From positions 1-16,648 of the forward strand of contig JAAEOI010000156.1 in assembly GCA_024244665.1 (NCBI GenBank): a DNA stretch of 16,648 bases. Reading direction: 5' to 3'. How positions within the stretch are numbered: position 1 is the stretch's first letter; each line of letters starts with the position of its first letter. Position numbers and translations under genes: made by a program. Positions 7,000-14,632 of this stretch are shown one piece after another. Source of the DNA: Bacteroidota bacterium (lineage in GTDB: Bacteria; Bacteroidota; Bacteroidia; Bacteroidales; GCA-2748055). Below the pieces are notes generated by a model, which saw only the letters and a program-made list of their open reading frames with translations, was not told where the DNA came from and searched no databases.

Positions 7000-7752
7000 G
7001 TGAAACAATTTATTATAATAATGCTATTCTCCGGGGCTTCTCTCCTGAACGGTCAGAACCAGCTGGATGAAAATGGTAAAAAAAGAGGTCCATGGAGGGT
7101 GGAATACCCCAATGGAAAAACCCTGTACGAAGGAACCTTCATTGATGGGAGACCTGTGGGGCTGCTAACCCGGTACTACAACACGGGGGCGGTCAGGGCA
7201 AAAATGATGTTCGACCCGCAAGCTGACCGGAGCCATGCAGAGCTCTTTTACAAGGGTGGCAAAAAAGCTGCAGAAGGGGCCTATGCAGGCAAAGACAAGG
7301 ATTCGGTGTGGATCTACTATTCAGATTATGACGGAACAGTGCGGATCCGGGAGAGCTATACGGAGGGAAAGATCAATGGAAAATCGATCCGGTACTATCC
7401 CAACGGCCAGGTTTCCGAAGAGGTCAGCTGGGTGATGGACAGCAAAGATGGGCCATGGCTGCAGTACTTCGAAGGAGGAGAGCCCAGGCTCAAAGGCAGC
7501 TACCGGGATAACATGCTCAACGGATTATACGAGGTCTGGTTTTCGGAAGGTGGCCTGTTGATGAGCGGGGAATACGTGGATGATAAATCAGAGGGCACAT
7601 GGAGCTACTACGATGATAAAGCCAAACTTCTCTATACTCTGGAGTACAAAGACGGGCAAGCTGTAGACCAGGAGAAGTATATGAAGCTAATGCAGGATAC
7701 TCTTCTTAAATATGACACTATTGAAACACCTCAACCCGCACAGTTTTTTTAA
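7000..7752 (+). CDS. Secreted MORN-repeat (YwqK-like) protein
   Basis: A 250-residue protein with an N-terminal signal peptide (about 1-19, hydrophobic 'FIIIMLFSGASLLNGQ'). Its body is built of beta-hairpin MORN-variant repeats of about 20-24 residues. Examples are 'GPWRVEYPNGKTLYEGTF' (30-47), 'GLLTRYYNTGAVRAK' (54-68), 'GKSIRYYPNGQVSEE' (127-141), 'GPWLQYFEGGEPRLKGSY' (151-168), 'GLYEVWFSEGGLLMSGEY' (175-192) and 'GTWSYYDDKAKLLYTLEY' (199-216). Databases often label such proteins 'YwqK antitoxin', a name not justified here because no toxin partner is present. I cannot assign a function; an envelope or periplasmic structural or binding role is inferred. Start is GTG 7000, which preserves the signal peptide; ATG 7021 would shorten it. 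The stop is one base before the next ATG, so it is probably co-transcribed with the protease. Confidence 0.8.
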   Translation: MKQFIIIMLFSGASLLNGQNQLDENGKKRGPWRVEYPNGKTLYEGTFIDGRPVGLLTRYYNTGAVRAKMMFDPQADRSHAELFYKGGKKAAEGAYAGKDKDSVWIYYSDYDGTVRIRESYTEGKINGKSIRYYPNGQVSEEVSWVMDSKDGPWLQYFEGGEPRLKGSYRDNMLNGLYEVWFSEGGLLMSGEYVDDKSEGTWSYYDDKAKLLYTLEYKDGQAVDQEKYMKLMQDTLLKYDTIETPQPAQFF

Positions 7753-7753
7753 C

Positions 7754-9379
7754 ATGAAACTCTGGTTCACATTTCTGGTGCTGATGACGGCACTTGCTGC
7801 CTCTGCACAAAAGATCGGGGACGGGGTATACTGGGTATATTTTACCGATAAATCTGATAACGGCTTTGAAACAAACCAGCCTGGCGAATTCCTTTCGGAA
7901 CGGTCAATAAGCCGAAGGGGCTGGCAGGGCTTGGGTGTTGGCCCCTCTGATGAACCCGTGACCGGGGCCTACCTTGACACCCTGGTGAAGATGGGTGTGG
8001 AGATAAAGCATATCTCCAGGTGGCTCAACGGTGTGGCCATGGTCAATGCAGACGCGGAGCTGTTCAGTCAGGTTCTGGAGAAGCCTTTCGTTGATACCAT
8101 ACCCTGGATACCCGGATCTGATCCTCTCTGGTTCCCACCGGTACCCCCGGGGGAGAGATTTATGCCACCGCTGGAATCACCGCCCGATTTTCAATACGGA
8201 TTTGCCTCCGATCAGGTAAAGCAGGTTCATACCCATCTGCTCCACCAGCAGGGATATACCGGCGCGGGGGTCCGGATTGCAGTTCTCGATGCCGGATTCA
8301 GGAATGTGGACTCCCTCCCCTCTTTCCACCCGATGATCAGTGAAGGCCGTTTGTTGGGAACCCGGAACTTTGTAAATGACAGCTCTGTCTTCAGGCTTGT
8401 AAGCACTCACGGCATGTATGTGCTCTCCATTATCGGAGCTGATTGGACCGGCAATATGATGGGTACCGCGCCTGATGCCAACTACTACCTTTGCTCCACG
8501 GAGAATGTTCACTCGGAGACCAGGATCGAGGAGGTAGCCTGGGTTGAAGCCGCAGAGTACATGGACAGCCTGGGTTTCGATGTAATCAATACTTCACTGG
8601 GATATTCAGACTTTGACGGTTATCAGTTTGACCATACTTACAAGAGTATGGACGGCCAGACCACCCTGATCTCCAGGGCGGCCTCCATGCTTGCCTCCAA
8701 AGGGATCATCCTTTGCAACAGCGCCGGGAATGAGGGTAACAACACCTGGTACCGCATCACTGCTCCCTCCGATGCATTCGGGATACTGTGTGTGGGTGCG
8801 GTTGACAGTAGAGGAAATATTGCCTCATTCAGTTCGAGGGGCCCCTCCTTCGACGGCCGGGTTAAACCCGAAGTGGTGGCTATGGGCAGAGCAACAGGGA
8901 TCCAGCACATCAACGGTGAACTCGCCAGGGGATCCGGGACCTCCTTCTCCTCACCGGTGATGGCAGGGTCAGTAGCCTCACTTTGGCAGGCCTACCCGGA
9001 AATGCCTGCCATGGAGATGATACAGTTCATCCGGAATTCGGGCGACCGCTTTAAGAACCCTGACGCCACCTTCGGCTACGGTATCCCCAGCTTCATAGAG
9101 ACATACTGGAAAATCACCAGCACCAGGCATTTACCGGTCCTCTCAGGAATGAATATCTATCCCAACCCGGCCACCTCTACGGTTCACATCGGTATTCCCG
9201 GGTCCGGCCATAATGAATACCTCCTCAGCTTCTATGATCTGAACGGAAGGATCGTTGCAAAAGAAACGGTAAACCTGCCAGGTGAAGTTCAATTGCCCGG
9301 GACTCTTACTCCGGGCCTCTATATACTCGAAATTGTAACTCCCGCACAGGTATACAGGGAAAGGCTGATCATCCAATGA
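7754..9379 (+). CDS. Subtilisin-like S8 serine protease with type IX secretion C-terminal domain
   Basis: A 541-residue protein starting at ATG 7754; a longer frame from 7712 overlaps the previous gene and lacks a signal peptide at its start. Signal peptide is about 1-18 ('FTFLVLMTALAASAQ'). A pro-region (about 20-150) contains 'FLSERSISRRGWQGLGV', common in Bacteroidota S8 proteases. The peptidase domain (about 160-450) has the whole triad: Asp179 in 'VRIAVLDAGF', His219 in 'STHGMYVLSIIGA', Ser397 in 'GSGTSFSSPVMAG', plus Asn326 in SAGNEGN. Residues about 465-541 form a Por-type sorting domain: 'MNIYPNPATSTVHI', later 'LLSFYDLNGRIV', ending 'GLYILEIV' and 'RERLIIQ'. The family cuts proteins; the sorting domain implies passage through the type IX system to the cell surface or medium. 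Substrate unknown. The stop overlaps the xseA start as ATGA. Confidence 0.93.
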   Translation: MKLWFTFLVLMTALAASAQKIGDGVYWVYFTDKSDNGFETNQPGEFLSERSISRRGWQGLGVGPSDEPVTGAYLDTLVKMGVEIKHISRWLNGVAMVNADAELFSQVLEKPFVDTIPWIPGSDPLWFPPVPPGERFMPPLESPPDFQYGFASDQVKQVHTHLLHQQGYTGAGVRIAVLDAGFRNVDSLPSFHPMISEGRLLGTRNFVNDSSVFRLVSTHGMYVLSIIGADWTGNMMGTAPDANYYLCSTENVHSETRIEEVAWVEAAEYMDSLGFDVINTSLGYSDFDGYQFDHTYKSMDGQTTLISRAASMLASKGIILCNSAGNEGNNTWYRITAPSDAFGILCVGAVDSRGNIASFSSRGPSFDGRVKPEVVAMGRATGIQHINGELARGSGTSFSSPVMAGSVASLWQAYPEMPAMEMIQFIRNSGDRFKNPDATFGYGIPSFIETYWKITSTRHLPVLSGMNIYPNPATSTVHIGIPGSGHNEYLLSFYDLNGRIVAKETVNLPGEVQLPGTLTPGLYILEIVTPAQVYRERLIIQ

Positions 9380-10719
9380 CCTCTGGTGAATCAACATCCC
9401 TGTCTCTTTCCCAGTTGCTCGGACAACTGGAGAAAACCATAAAGAAAGAGTTCTCCTCTTCGGTGTGGTTCATGGCCGAGATCCTTGAGCTAAATGTGAA
9501 CCGAACGGGGCACTGTTACCTGGAGCTGATCGAGAAAAACCAGGATAATGACACCATCCTGGCAAAGGCGCGTGCAACCATCTGGGCCTCAAAATTCAAC
9601 ATGCTAAGTCCCTTTTTCGAGACCACCGCAGGAATGCCCCTGAAGAACGGTATCAAGATTCTCTGCAGGGGAACTGTCGGATTTCACAAAATATATGGAT
9701 TCAGCATCAACATCACCGACATCGATCCCGCCTATACCCTTGGCGACCTGGCCAGGAAAAAGCAGGAAGTAATTAAAAGACTGCGCGATGAAGGTGTGAT
9801 GGATATGAACAGGGAAATCCCCTTTCCCACCATACCCCAGCGGATAGCTGTAATATCCTCGGAAACAGCAGCGGGCTACGGTGATTTCATGGATTCAATC
9901 AGGGAAAACAGTCAGCACTACCACTTTCACACAAGGTTGTTCCAGGCGGCCATGCAGGGCGACGAGGCTCCCGCTTCCATAATAAAAGCACTGGATTTTG
10001 TCTACTCCTCAAACGAAAATTTCGACTGTGTGGTTATGATCCGTGGAGGAGGATCCAGGGCCGACCTGGAGTGTTTTAATAACTACGACCTGGCTTACTA
10101 CATCACCCAGTTCCCCATCCCGGTGGTGACAGGGATCGGGCACGAAAGGGACGAATCGGTGGCGGACCTGGTGGCTTCTTTCGGATTAAAAACCCCTACA
10201 GCTGTTGCAGAGTTCCTGGTAGAGAAACTTCTTTCCTTTGAATTCAGACTGTCTGATTACAGGGACAGACTGTCTATGCTTGTAGGACAAACCGTCAATC
10301 AGCAGCGATTGAGGCTGGGAAGGCTGGCAGGCGACCTGACCCACCTGTCGGGGGGGTACCTGCTTCGAAAGCGGGAGAGGTGTGAGCGGCTGGCGGGCAA
10401 CCTGACCCACCTCTCCAGGGGATTCGTCCAGAGGCACCAGGAGAGGCTGGAGCGATCCGGGGATAGAGTGAAAAAGGGAAGCAGTACACGTATTATGCGC
10501 GAAAAGGAGCGCCTCTCTCACCTTGAGGCAAAGAATGAACTGGTCAACCCCCTCAATGTCCTGAAAAGGGGATACTCCATGACCCTTCACCAGGGGACGG
10601 TTCTGAGCGGGATAGAGGATATCAAACCGAATGAGACGCTGGAAACCCGGCTCCAAAATGGTACTATTTTAAGCAAAGTTGAAAAAACCATATCAAGCCA
10701 TGACAAAAGAGAAGATTAA
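9376..10719 (+). CDS. xseA: Exodeoxyribonuclease VII large subunit
   Basis: A 447-residue protein, normal for XseA (about 400-460). With XseB it forms exonuclease VII, which degrades single-stranded DNA from both ends and acts in repair. An N-terminal OB-fold (about 8-115; 'SLSQLLGQLEKTIKKEF', 'VWFMAEILELNVNRTGHCYLEL') binds DNA. The catalytic region carries 'IAVISSETAAGYGDFMDSI' (157-175), 'VVMIRGGGSRADLECFN' (219-235), 'VVTGIGHERDESVADLVA' (250-267) and 'KTPTAVAEFL'. A long Arg-rich coiled coil (about 283-390) mediates XseB binding in the family; here it contains a 22-residue internal duplication. A short C-terminal beta segment holds 'NPLNVLKRGYSMTL'. ATG 9376 overlaps the protease stop by four bases, and the gene runs 20 bases into xseB, so translational coupling is likely. 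Confidence 0.97.
   Translation: MTSGESTSLSLSQLLGQLEKTIKKEFSSSVWFMAEILELNVNRTGHCYLELIEKNQDNDTILAKARATIWASKFNMLSPFFETTAGMPLKNGIKILCRGTVGFHKIYGFSINITDIDPAYTLGDLARKKQEVIKRLRDEGVMDMNREIPFPTIPQRIAVISSETAAGYGDFMDSIRENSQHYHFHTRLFQAAMQGDEAPASIIKALDFVYSSNENFDCVVMIRGGGSRADLECFNNYDLAYYITQFPIPVVTGIGHERDESVADLVASFGLKTPTAVAEFLVEKLLSFEFRLSDYRDRLSMLVGQTVNQQRLRLGRLAGDLTHLSGGYLLRKRERCERLAGNLTHLSRGFVQRHQERLERSGDRVKKGSSTRIMREKERLSHLEAKNELVNPLNVLKRGYSMTLHQGTVLSGIEDIKPNETLETRLQNGTILSKVEKTISSHDKRED
10321..10452 (+). repeat. 66-bp tandem duplication inside xseA coiled coil
   Basis: Two adjacent 66-base units (10321-10386 and 10387-10452) match at about 46 of 66 positions by hand alignment. The first 26 bases are nearly identical (three differences). 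They encode residues 316-337 and 338-359, aligned as 'RLAGDLTHLSGGYLLRKRER' and 'RLAGNLTHLSRGFVQRHQER'. A third, much weaker copy may follow ('RLERSGDRVKKGSS'). The 22-residue period is two hendecads, compatible with a continuous coiled coil. Confidence 0.8.
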
Positions 10720-10909
10720 CTACGATGCCGCAGTTGGTGAGATCGAAGAAATTCTTGAAAAGATTGAAGAGGGTGATCTGGGAGTGGATGAGCTGGCTGA
10801 AAAAGTAAACCGGGTAACCCACCTGCTGAAAATCTGCCGAGACCGTCTTCACGCCACCGAGAAGCAAATCAACCAGATCCTCGACCCCGACTCCGAACCT
10901 ACCCACTGA
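10700..10909 (+). CDS. xseB: Exodeoxyribonuclease VII small subunit
   Basis: A 69-residue protein, the usual 60-85 for XseB. It is an all-helical hairpin that binds the XseA coiled coil; several copies per XseA activate exonuclease VII. 'NYDAAVGEIEEILEKIEEG' followed by 'LGVDELAEKVNRVTHLLKIC' and 'RDRLHATEKQINQIL' match the family pattern closely. I place the start at ATG 10700, which overlaps the xseA end by 20 bases; an in-frame TTG at 10679 would add seven residues that do not resemble the family. The TGA stop (10907-10909) lies inside the first unit of the 7-bp repeat array that follows. No separate terminator is visible between this gene and the convergent kinase other than the array. 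Confidence 0.95.
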   Translation: MTKEKINYDAAVGEIEEILEKIEEGDLGVDELAEKVNRVTHLLKICRDRLHATEKQINQILDPDSEPTH

Positions 10910-10997
10910 GTACTGAGTACTGCCCCCTGAGCACTGTGTACTGAGTACTGAGTACTGTGTACTGTGTACTGTGTACTGTGTACTGTGTACTGAGTAC
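10904..10997. repeat. Heptanucleotide tandem array, locus 2 (about 12 units, TACTGAG/TACTGTG)
   Basis: The units are CACTGAG, TACTGAG, an interrupted block (TACTG plus CCCCCTGAG), CACTGTG, two TACTGAG, five TACTGTG and one TACTGAG. The array includes the last codon and stop of xseB and runs up to the base before the stop of the convergent kinase (10998-11000). It therefore is the whole intergenic spacer. It belongs to the same family as 3628-3683. GTACT-G-AGTAC palindromes at TACTGAG junctions could form short hairpins, but there is no T-tract. Confidence 0.95.
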
Positions 10998-13900
10998 TTA
11001 TATGTAGATGGCAAGGATATCCAACAGTTCCTTGACCTTAATGGGCTTACATAAATAGTCATCACAGCCAGCCTCCCTGCTTATCTGCCTTTCACCCGAC
11101 ATGGCATATGCGGTCTGGGCAATCACCGGCAGACCGGGACGCTCCTTCTTGATGATTGTGGTGCACTCATACCCATTAATCAGCGGAATATTGATATCCA
11201 TCAATATCAGATTCAAATCGGGATGCTCCCTGAATTTGGCCAGTGTCTCCTCCCCGTCTTTTGACCATAGAATTTCCACACCTGTATCTCTGAGAGCCTC
11301 AAAAAGGAAGTAATAGTTGGAATGGTCGTCCTCAGCGATGAGCAGTTTCTTCCCCTCCCACGATTTCGACTCAGAGATGGGGGTTCTGAGAGCAGCCTCA
11401 TACTTCAAAGGAACCTCGTTCCGGGGCAGGATGAACCAGAAAGTGGATCCCTCGCCCGATACGGAATCCAGTCCGATACTGCCCCCCAGTATTTCGGCGA
11501 GGTTTTTCGAAATGGCAAGGCCCAGGCCTGTTCCGCCGTAAAGCTTTTCTTTGGTCTCATGGCCTTGCATAAAACGGTCGAAGATCACCTTCTGCTTCTC
11601 CTCCCTGATACCAATCCCTGAGTCCTTCACATAGAATTTGATCCCTTCGGGATGCTCCTCAATCCCCAGTACAATTTCACCCTCCTCTGTAAACTTAACA
11701 GCATTACCCAGCAGGTTCACCAGAATCTGTTTCAGCCTGAAAGGATCAGTATAGATGGCCAGATCACTCATGGGCCAGTCCCACTTCAGATTCATGCATA
11801 CATCATCCTTGCCCGCGCGTGTAATATTCTGCAGGAACATCAGTTGGAGCTCCTTGAAAAGATCCATAATGAAACACTCGGCAATGTGGATGTTCACCTG
11901 GCCCGCCTCAATCTTTGCGATATCGATAATGTCGTCGATTAGCCTCATCAGGTCATCTGCTCCTAGATTAATCTGGGCAATGAAATCCTTGCGGTCATCC
12001 GCAGAGAGCTGGTCATCAGAGATCAGGTCAGAAAATCCTACAATTGCATTCATTGGAGTCCTGATCTCGTGAGACATATTGGAGAGGAAGGCTGTTTTCA
12101 GACGGTCTGACTCCTCAGCCTTATATTTTGCTTCCAGAATCTTCCTTTCAGCATCCTTCCTCTTGGTGATATTCTTCAGGATAAGCACCATCGATTCAGG
12201 TTTGCCGTCACTGTGAAAAATAGCACCGCTGGATACTTCGCCATCAAACATCACACCATCGGGCCGGACTATCTGGTAATGCAGGTTTTTCAGGTAGCCT
12301 TCCTTCCAGGTCTGATTGAAATCCCCGATGGCCTGCCTCCACTCCTCTCTGTGAACAAAGCGGAAAATCTTCTCGCCATAAACCCGTTCCGGTTCCACGT
12401 TAAACACCTCTAACAAGGCACTGTTAAAGTCCAGGATCATAGCAGAGGGATCCACAACAATCATGGGATCGGGAGATGATTCAAATACCCTTCGCTGTTT
12501 CTCCTGGGTAATTTTCAGGCTGTCCTGCTGCCTTCGTATTTCGATGGCCAGTGCAATCTGGTCACTGGCAAACTCCAGCAGGCCGGCATCCGACTCGGTA
12601 TATAGCACTTTTTCGGAGTAGGATTGCACTGCGAAAACACCGATGGTCTTATCATCATACTTCAGAGGGACACCCAGCCAGCTCACACTGGGAGCGCCCA
12701 CAGGCTCAATCTCACCCTGCCGGGTCAGCTCCTTCTCCCTCATAACATCCACCAATTGGGCTACCCCGGTCCTGATCACAAAACTGGTCAATGTTTTCTT
12801 TGCGGGAACTTCTGTAAAGGAATCATTCTCATCCTTCATAAAAGGGAGGGTAATTGTGTCGGCCTCCTCATTGTAAAAAGCCAGGAAACAGTTGGTGGTA
12901 TCCAGCACCCTGCCCAGCGACTCTCTGATCTTGCTGTACAGTTCATCGAGGCTCTGGGTGGTACTCACCGCATTGGAAATATCAAAAAGCACCTGCTTCA
13001 CCAGTTCATTCCGCTTCCGCTCATCAATCTTTTCATGGATCCCGGTCAATCGGGTTGTATTTCCATCCTGGTCAAAACTGACAGCCTTGCCCATGCTACG
13101 GATCCAATTGTAGGAACCGTTCTTGTGCCTCATGCGAAACTCAATATCGAAAGATTTATCCCGGTTTTTGATCACCTCCATCACCCTATTCATGGAAAGC
13201 TGTGAATCATCGGGATGCAGAAGCATGGTCCATGTATCAAATTCCTGGGGATGCTCGTCGGGTCCGTATCCCAACATGGAGAACCATATGGGTGAAAAAT
13301 AGACCTCGTTATTCTGTAGGTTCCAGTCCCATAAACCCAGTTCTGTGGCTTGCAGTGCAAGGTTCAGACGTTCTTCACTCTGTTTCAGTGCATCCTCCGA
13401 TACCCTCGCGTCCGTCACATCCCTGGCTACGCCGATCACCGAATCAACCGATCCCGACTTACTCTCCTCTGCATAGAGCCTCCATTCAAAAACGGCTGTT
13501 TTCTCTCCCAGGTCAATATCAAAAACAATGGTTTCAGGCATACCTGTCTTGAAAACCTTCTCAATTGACGCCTCCCAGAGCTGAACCAGCTCTTCAGAAA
13601 ATATGCCCATCTCCTGGTGGCTTTTATTCAGAAAATCCTCAACCTGCAAACCGGTCTGGAATACCACTGCATCATTCACATAAACATGCCTGAACTCACG
13701 GTCAAAGCGCATGATAATGTCCGGAGAATTATCAGCCAGTGCCCTGAAATGCTCCCGCGATTCCACCAGCGATTGCTCCATTCTCTTCTGGTCGTCAATA
13801 TCCCTTGTAACCAATAGTATATGAGGCACATCGTCAATATCAACAATGGATATAGAGTTGAGTGTCCAGAACTTCCGGCCACCTTTGGAGATGTTTCTCC

Positions 13901-14561
13901 ATTCAAAATAGACCGAGTCCCCTTCGGCAGCCTTCCGGACATATTCCCTGCCCAGCTCCAGGGTATATCCCTCATCGGATGCCGAAAAATCTCTCAGGTT
14001 CAACTGCTCCATATCCTTTTCAGTAAGCTCAAAAAGCGACAGGGCCCGGGGATTGAAATCGGTGATCCTCCTGCTTTCAAAATCAAAAAGGAAAATCGCG
14101 TCATCCACCGATTTAAAAATGGAAATATAACGGTCCCTCGATTCAGAAAGAGCCCTTTCGGCTTTCCGGGCCTGCTTGAATACCTCTGCATACCTCTGGG
14201 ATGAACTGATCGAATGGATCAGTTTAAAGAGCTGGTCTTTGAAGATATAATCCCAGACCCCAACCTTTAGCTTGCCTTTTGGCCGGAACTGCTGCCTGTC
14301 ACCTACCAGAAAAATCAGGGGAATCTCCGTGGAATAAGGCTCCATCTCCTTTTCAACAATTGAAAGCAGATTTGACGGAGAATCAAAATCAGCTATAATC
14401 AGGTCTGGTGGATTCTCACTCAGTCTGGCACATAATTCCGAACGCTCCTTGCACTGACAGTATGTAATATCAATCTCACCCTCTCTGAGGGTTTTCACGA
14501 CATCCTTCACCACCAATGATTCCACATACCAGAAACAAATACTAATTTTCAGGCTGGCCAT
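10998..14561 (-). CDS. Cytosolic hybrid histidine kinase: pseudo-receiver, PAS x3, GAF, PAS, HisKA, HATPase, receiver
   Basis: A 1187-residue phosphorelay kinase with no transmembrane segment or signal peptide. In order: an N-terminal receiver-like domain (about 4-120; 'PPDLIIADFDSPSN' but no clear acidic pair near its N-terminus); PAS (about 143-262, 'DAIFLFDFESRRITDFNPRA'); PAS (about 270-388); PAS with PAC (about 397-518, 'GLWDWNLQNNEVYFSPIWF'); GAF (about 520-678, ending 'WLGVPLKYDDKTIGVFAVQ'); PAS (about 690-803); HisKA with His831 in 'LSNMSHEIRTPMNAIVGFS'; HATPase with N box at Asn953, 'VKDSGIGI' and 'YGGTGLGLAISKNLAE'; and a C-terminal receiver (1071-1187) with acidic Glu1077/Asp1078, phospho-acceptor Asp1122, Thr1150 and Lys1172. 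It senses an unknown intracellular cue and presumably relays phosphate from His831 to Asp1122. No output regulator is adjacent. ATG 14561 lies 71 bases after the receptor gene's stop. Confidence 0.92.
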   Translation of the reverse strand: MASLKISICFWYVESLVVKDVVKTLREGEIDITYCQCKERSELCARLSENPPDLIIADFDSPSNLLSIVEKEMEPYSTEIPLIFLVGDRQQFRPKGKLKVGVWDYIFKDQLFKLIHSISSSQRYAEVFKQARKAERALSESRDRYISIFKSVDDAIFLFDFESRRITDFNPRALSLFELTEKDMEQLNLRDFSASDEGYTLELGREYVRKAAEGDSVYFEWRNISKGGRKFWTLNSISIVDIDDVPHILLVTRDIDDQKRMEQSLVESREHFRALADNSPDIIMRFDREFRHVYVNDAVVFQTGLQVEDFLNKSHQEMGIFSEELVQLWEASIEKVFKTGMPETIVFDIDLGEKTAVFEWRLYAEESKSGSVDSVIGVARDVTDARVSEDALKQSEERLNLALQATELGLWDWNLQNNEVYFSPIWFSMLGYGPDEHPQEFDTWTMLLHPDDSQLSMNRVMEVIKNRDKSFDIEFRMRHKNGSYNWIRSMGKAVSFDQDGNTTRLTGIHEKIDERKRNELVKQVLFDISNAVSTTQSLDELYSKIRESLGRVLDTTNCFLAFYNEEADTITLPFMKDENDSFTEVPAKKTLTSFVIRTGVAQLVDVMREKELTRQGEIEPVGAPSVSWLGVPLKYDDKTIGVFAVQSYSEKVLYTESDAGLLEFASDQIALAIEIRRQQDSLKITQEKQRRVFESSPDPMIVVDPSAMILDFNSALLEVFNVEPERVYGEKIFRFVHREEWRQAIGDFNQTWKEGYLKNLHYQIVRPDGVMFDGEVSSGAIFHSDGKPESMVLILKNITKRKDAERKILEAKYKAEESDRLKTAFLSNMSHEIRTPMNAIVGFSDLISDDQLSADDRKDFIAQINLGADDLMRLIDDIIDIAKIEAGQVNIHIAECFIMDLFKELQLMFLQNITRAGKDDVCMNLKWDWPMSDLAIYTDPFRLKQILVNLLGNAVKFTEEGEIVLGIEEHPEGIKFYVKDSGIGIREEKQKVIFDRFMQGHETKEKLYGGTGLGLAISKNLAEILGGSIGLDSVSGEGSTFWFILPRNEVPLKYEAALRTPISESKSWEGKKLLIAEDDHSNYYFLFEALRDTGVEILWSKDGEETLAKFREHPDLNLILMDINIPLINGYECTTIIKKERPGLPVIAQTAYAMSGERQISREAGCDDYLCKPIKVKELLDILAIYI

Positions 14562-14604
14562 CAGCTTATTTCAAAATTCCATGGTTTCGAACTCTAAAAT
14601 AGTC

Positions 14605-14624
14605 AAAAAATATGACCGATCATA
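14605..14624 (-). terminator. Weak intrinsic terminator after the TonB-dependent receptor gene
   Basis: Read on the minus strand, TATGA (14624-14620) pairs with TCATA (14615-14611) around a four-base loop, followed at once by six T (14610-14605). It starts nine bases after the receptor stop codon. The 5-bp, AT-rich stem is short, so termination would be partial, allowing some read-through into the kinase gene. Confidence 0.4.
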
Positions 14625-14632
14625 ATAGTTTT

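Noticed and set aside
7000..7752. Toxin-antitoxin module suggested by the YwqK label of MORN-variant proteins
   Set aside because: The protein has a signal peptide and no small toxin gene is adjacent; the label is a database name and not evidence of function here.
7712..7753. Upstream ATG extending the S8 protease by 14 residues
   Set aside because: It overlaps the preceding MORN gene and would bury the signal peptide behind a non-signal sequence; ATG 7754 gives a proper signal peptide.
10186..10656. Antisense frame of 156 codons inside xseA
   Set aside because: It lies wholly opposite a conserved gene and has no signal of its own.
3628..10997. The heptamer arrays as a CRISPR or an attachment site pair
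   Set aside because: Units are contiguous without spacers, and the two arrays flank ordinary core genes, with no recombinase or element between them.
10664..11065. Minus-strand frame of 133 codons across the second array
   Set aside because: It runs through the 7-bp array and antisense to xseB and the kinase end; the periodic Ser/Thr/Gln/Tyr sequence is an artefact.
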